A DNA stretch of 6,595 nt. It comes from Verrucomicrobiales bacterium (GTDB lineage Bacteria; Verrucomicrobiota; Verrucomicrobiia; Limisphaerales; Palsa-1400). The translations under genes and the position numbers were made by a program. Shown here in pieces: positions 5,506-6,595 of this stretch; the first letter of the stretch is position 1; each line of letters starts with the position of its first letter. The notes under the pieces are model-generated. The model made no database searches and had not been told where the DNA came from. It saw nothing but the letters and a program-made list of their open reading frames with translations. The stretch is taken from contig JAQGOW010000272.1 of NCBI GenBank assembly GCA_028293405.1, positions 1 to 6,595 of the forward strand. The letters run 5' to 3'.

Positions 5506-5967
5506 TTAGGACTGCTCCCTTTTTGTTACCTGATCATGCACCGATTTCCAATCGTCCAAATTGTTTAGCATAATTCCATCCTTTATCGGGGTATCTTCAG
5601 GCAACCCGCTTTCCCTTAGAATTTCTAACCGAGCCTCGGGCGCTTTCATTCTGCCGACCAGCACCTCGTTGGTTCTCAAAATGTTTTCTCGAGAAACATC
5701 CACACCAGGCTGCTCGCGAATCCATTGCTCAAAAGCCAGATAAGCAGGTCGATCTTTGAAAATAAATTCGCGCGCCGAGTCAGGATTGACCCCCAGACCT
5801 TCTAACACGATGAAATCAAACCCCGGCCGAATATCCTTATACCCTTCCGGAAGTCGCCCAGTCGCACTCAGCAAAGTCTTAATCCACAACCTGGGCAGAT
5901 GTTTTAAACCAAGCGGCCCTTCCGTCCCGGAACTGATGAGAGGAATAATTTTTTCCATTTCCATCAT
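5506..5967 (-). CDS. DUF5069 family protein (153 aa)
   Basis: The segment IPLISSGTEGPLGLKHLPRLWIKTLL, then GRLPEGYKDIRPGFD and VLEGLGVNP, matches what I recall of the DUF5069 family, found in Verrucomicrobiota, cyanobacteria and others and still without assigned function. The protein is soluble, with no signal or membrane segment, and has a family-typical size. The middle (AYLAFEQWIREQPGVDVSRENILRTNEVLVGR) is helical; the end carries LNNLDDWKSVHDQV. The start could be either of two adjacent ATGs at 5967 and 5964, or a third at 5958 (MEKIIPL); none has a good Shine-Dalgarno. It follows glyA by 52 bp and precedes the thioredoxin-like gene by 18 bp, so it is probably part of a glyA transcript. 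No function can be derived from sequence. Confidence 0.85.
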   Translation of the reverse strand: MMEMEKIIPLISSGTEGPLGLKHLPRLWIKTLLSATGRLPEGYKDIRPGFDFIVLEGLGVNPDSAREFIFKDRPAYLAFEQWIREQPGVDVSRENILRTNEVLVGRMKAPEARLEILRESGLPEDTPIKDGIMLNNLDDWKSVHDQVTKREQS

Positions 5968-6019
5968 GATGTGTTTCGCGGACGTGCCGAATCGCCCAAC
6001 TTCTCCCGCCCCTTACAGG

Positions 6020-6595
6020 TCAGTAAGGCAACGGGAAACGGGCGGTCAACTCGCGGACACGGTCGCGGACTTGGCGGGCGGCGTCTACGTCTTTGATGTC
6101 CAAAAGTACTTCGCTGATCATGTCGGCTATGGCGGCCATTTCGGGCTCTTTCATGCCGCGCGTGGTCACGGCTGGTGTGCCGAGACGGATGCCGCTGCCC
6201 TGGAATGGGGAACGTGTTTCGAAGGGAATGGTGTTCTTGTTGACGGTGATGCCGGCTTCGTCCAAAGCCAATTGGCATTCTTTGCCGGTTATGCCGCGGG
6301 CACCGACGTCGACGAGCATCAAGTGATTCTCGGTTCCGCCGCTGACCAAACGAAAACGATTGCGGGCCATCCCGTCGGCTAAGGCTTTTGCGTTAGCAAC
6401 AATCTGCTGTTGATAGGCCTTGAACGTCGGTTGGAGTGCTTCGTGGAAGCAGACTGCTTTGGCGGCGATCACGTGCATCAAAGGTCCGCCCTGGATGCCA
6501 GGGAAAATATATGAATCGATGTCCTTGGCCAATAATTCACGGCACATGATGAGACCACCGCGAGGGCCACGCAGAGTTATATGCGTCGTCGTCGT
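6020..6595 (-). CDS. glyA: Serine hydroxymethyltransferase, C-terminal 191 residues (5' part outside window)
   Basis: GlyA moves the serine hydroxymethyl group to tetrahydrofolate, giving glycine and 5,10-methylene-THF. The frame runs off the right edge of the window, so about 225 N-terminal residues are missing. Seen are [15 protein letters not shown] (PLP site), [42 protein letters not shown] and [14 protein letters not shown], all SHMT hallmarks, including the Arg that holds the substrate carboxylate. One key residue is wrong: the PLP-binding Lys (HKT in the family) reads HIT, because codon 6578-6580 is ATA on the minus strand. With Ile the enzyme could not form the internal aldimine. The codon lies 16 bases from the window end, so a sequence error is quite possible. 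An internal ATG at 6547 is not the true start. The stop is followed by 52 bp to the DUF5069 gene. Confidence 0.95.
   Translation of the reverse strand, partial: TTTTHITLRGPRGGLIMCRELLAKDIDSYIFPGIQGGPLMHVIAAKAVCFHEALQPTFKAYQQQIVANAKALADGMARNRFRLVSGGTENHLMLVDVGARGITGKECQLALDEAGITVNKNTIPFETRSPFQGSGIRLGTPAVTTRGMKEPEMAAIADMISEVLLDIKDVDAARQVRDRVRELTARFPLPY

Noticed and set aside
1..6595. CRISPR array, transposon ends or prophage genes
   Set aside because: No repeat-spacer pattern, transposase or phage gene was seen; the genes are ordinary housekeeping and envelope genes.

Overview
The window looks like a piece of a Gram-negative chromosome, most likely from Verrucomicrobiota or a close PVC relative. 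The clues are a Rho factor with a long disordered N-terminus, a BamD-like and an LptE-like gene in tandem, a DUF5069 protein, a pilin-like protein of the kind common in Verrucomicrobiota, and few good Shine-Dalgarno sites. This placement is inferred from family resemblance. Every intact gene lies on the minus strand; the only plus-strand gene is a collapsed glnA remnant at the left edge.

In transcription order on the minus strand (right to left): (1) the 3' third of glyA (serine hydroxymethyltransferase), cut by the window edge, then a DUF5069 protein, a thioredoxin-like protein without redox cysteines, and a small multi-pass membrane protein. The last two overlap by 4 nt, so these genes probably form one operon. 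(2) A gap of about 670 bp without a convincing gene. It opens with a perfect-hexamer sigma70 promoter (TTGACA, 16 bp, TATAAT) facing left and holds six successive inverted repeats, including a perfect 15-bp one, plus phased GGCAC motifs. It is either a roughly 590-nt structured leader of rho or a separate noncoding RNA. (3) rho with its own intrinsic terminator. (4) A tight three-gene cluster for envelope biogenesis: BamD-like TPR protein, LptE-like lipoprotein and a membrane-anchored pilin-like domain, with gene junctions of -1 and 0 nt.

At the left edge, the first 20 and the last 10 codons of a glutamine synthetase gene lie directly side by side, out of frame, followed by what is probably the gene's native terminator. 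This is either an internal deletion or an assembly artefact. At the right edge, the codon for the PLP-binding lysine of GlyA reads Ile. Both oddities lie close to the ends of the window, so sequence or assembly error must be excluded first.

The most promising undescribed element is the promoter-plus-hairpin region between the membrane protein gene and rho (4297-4582).
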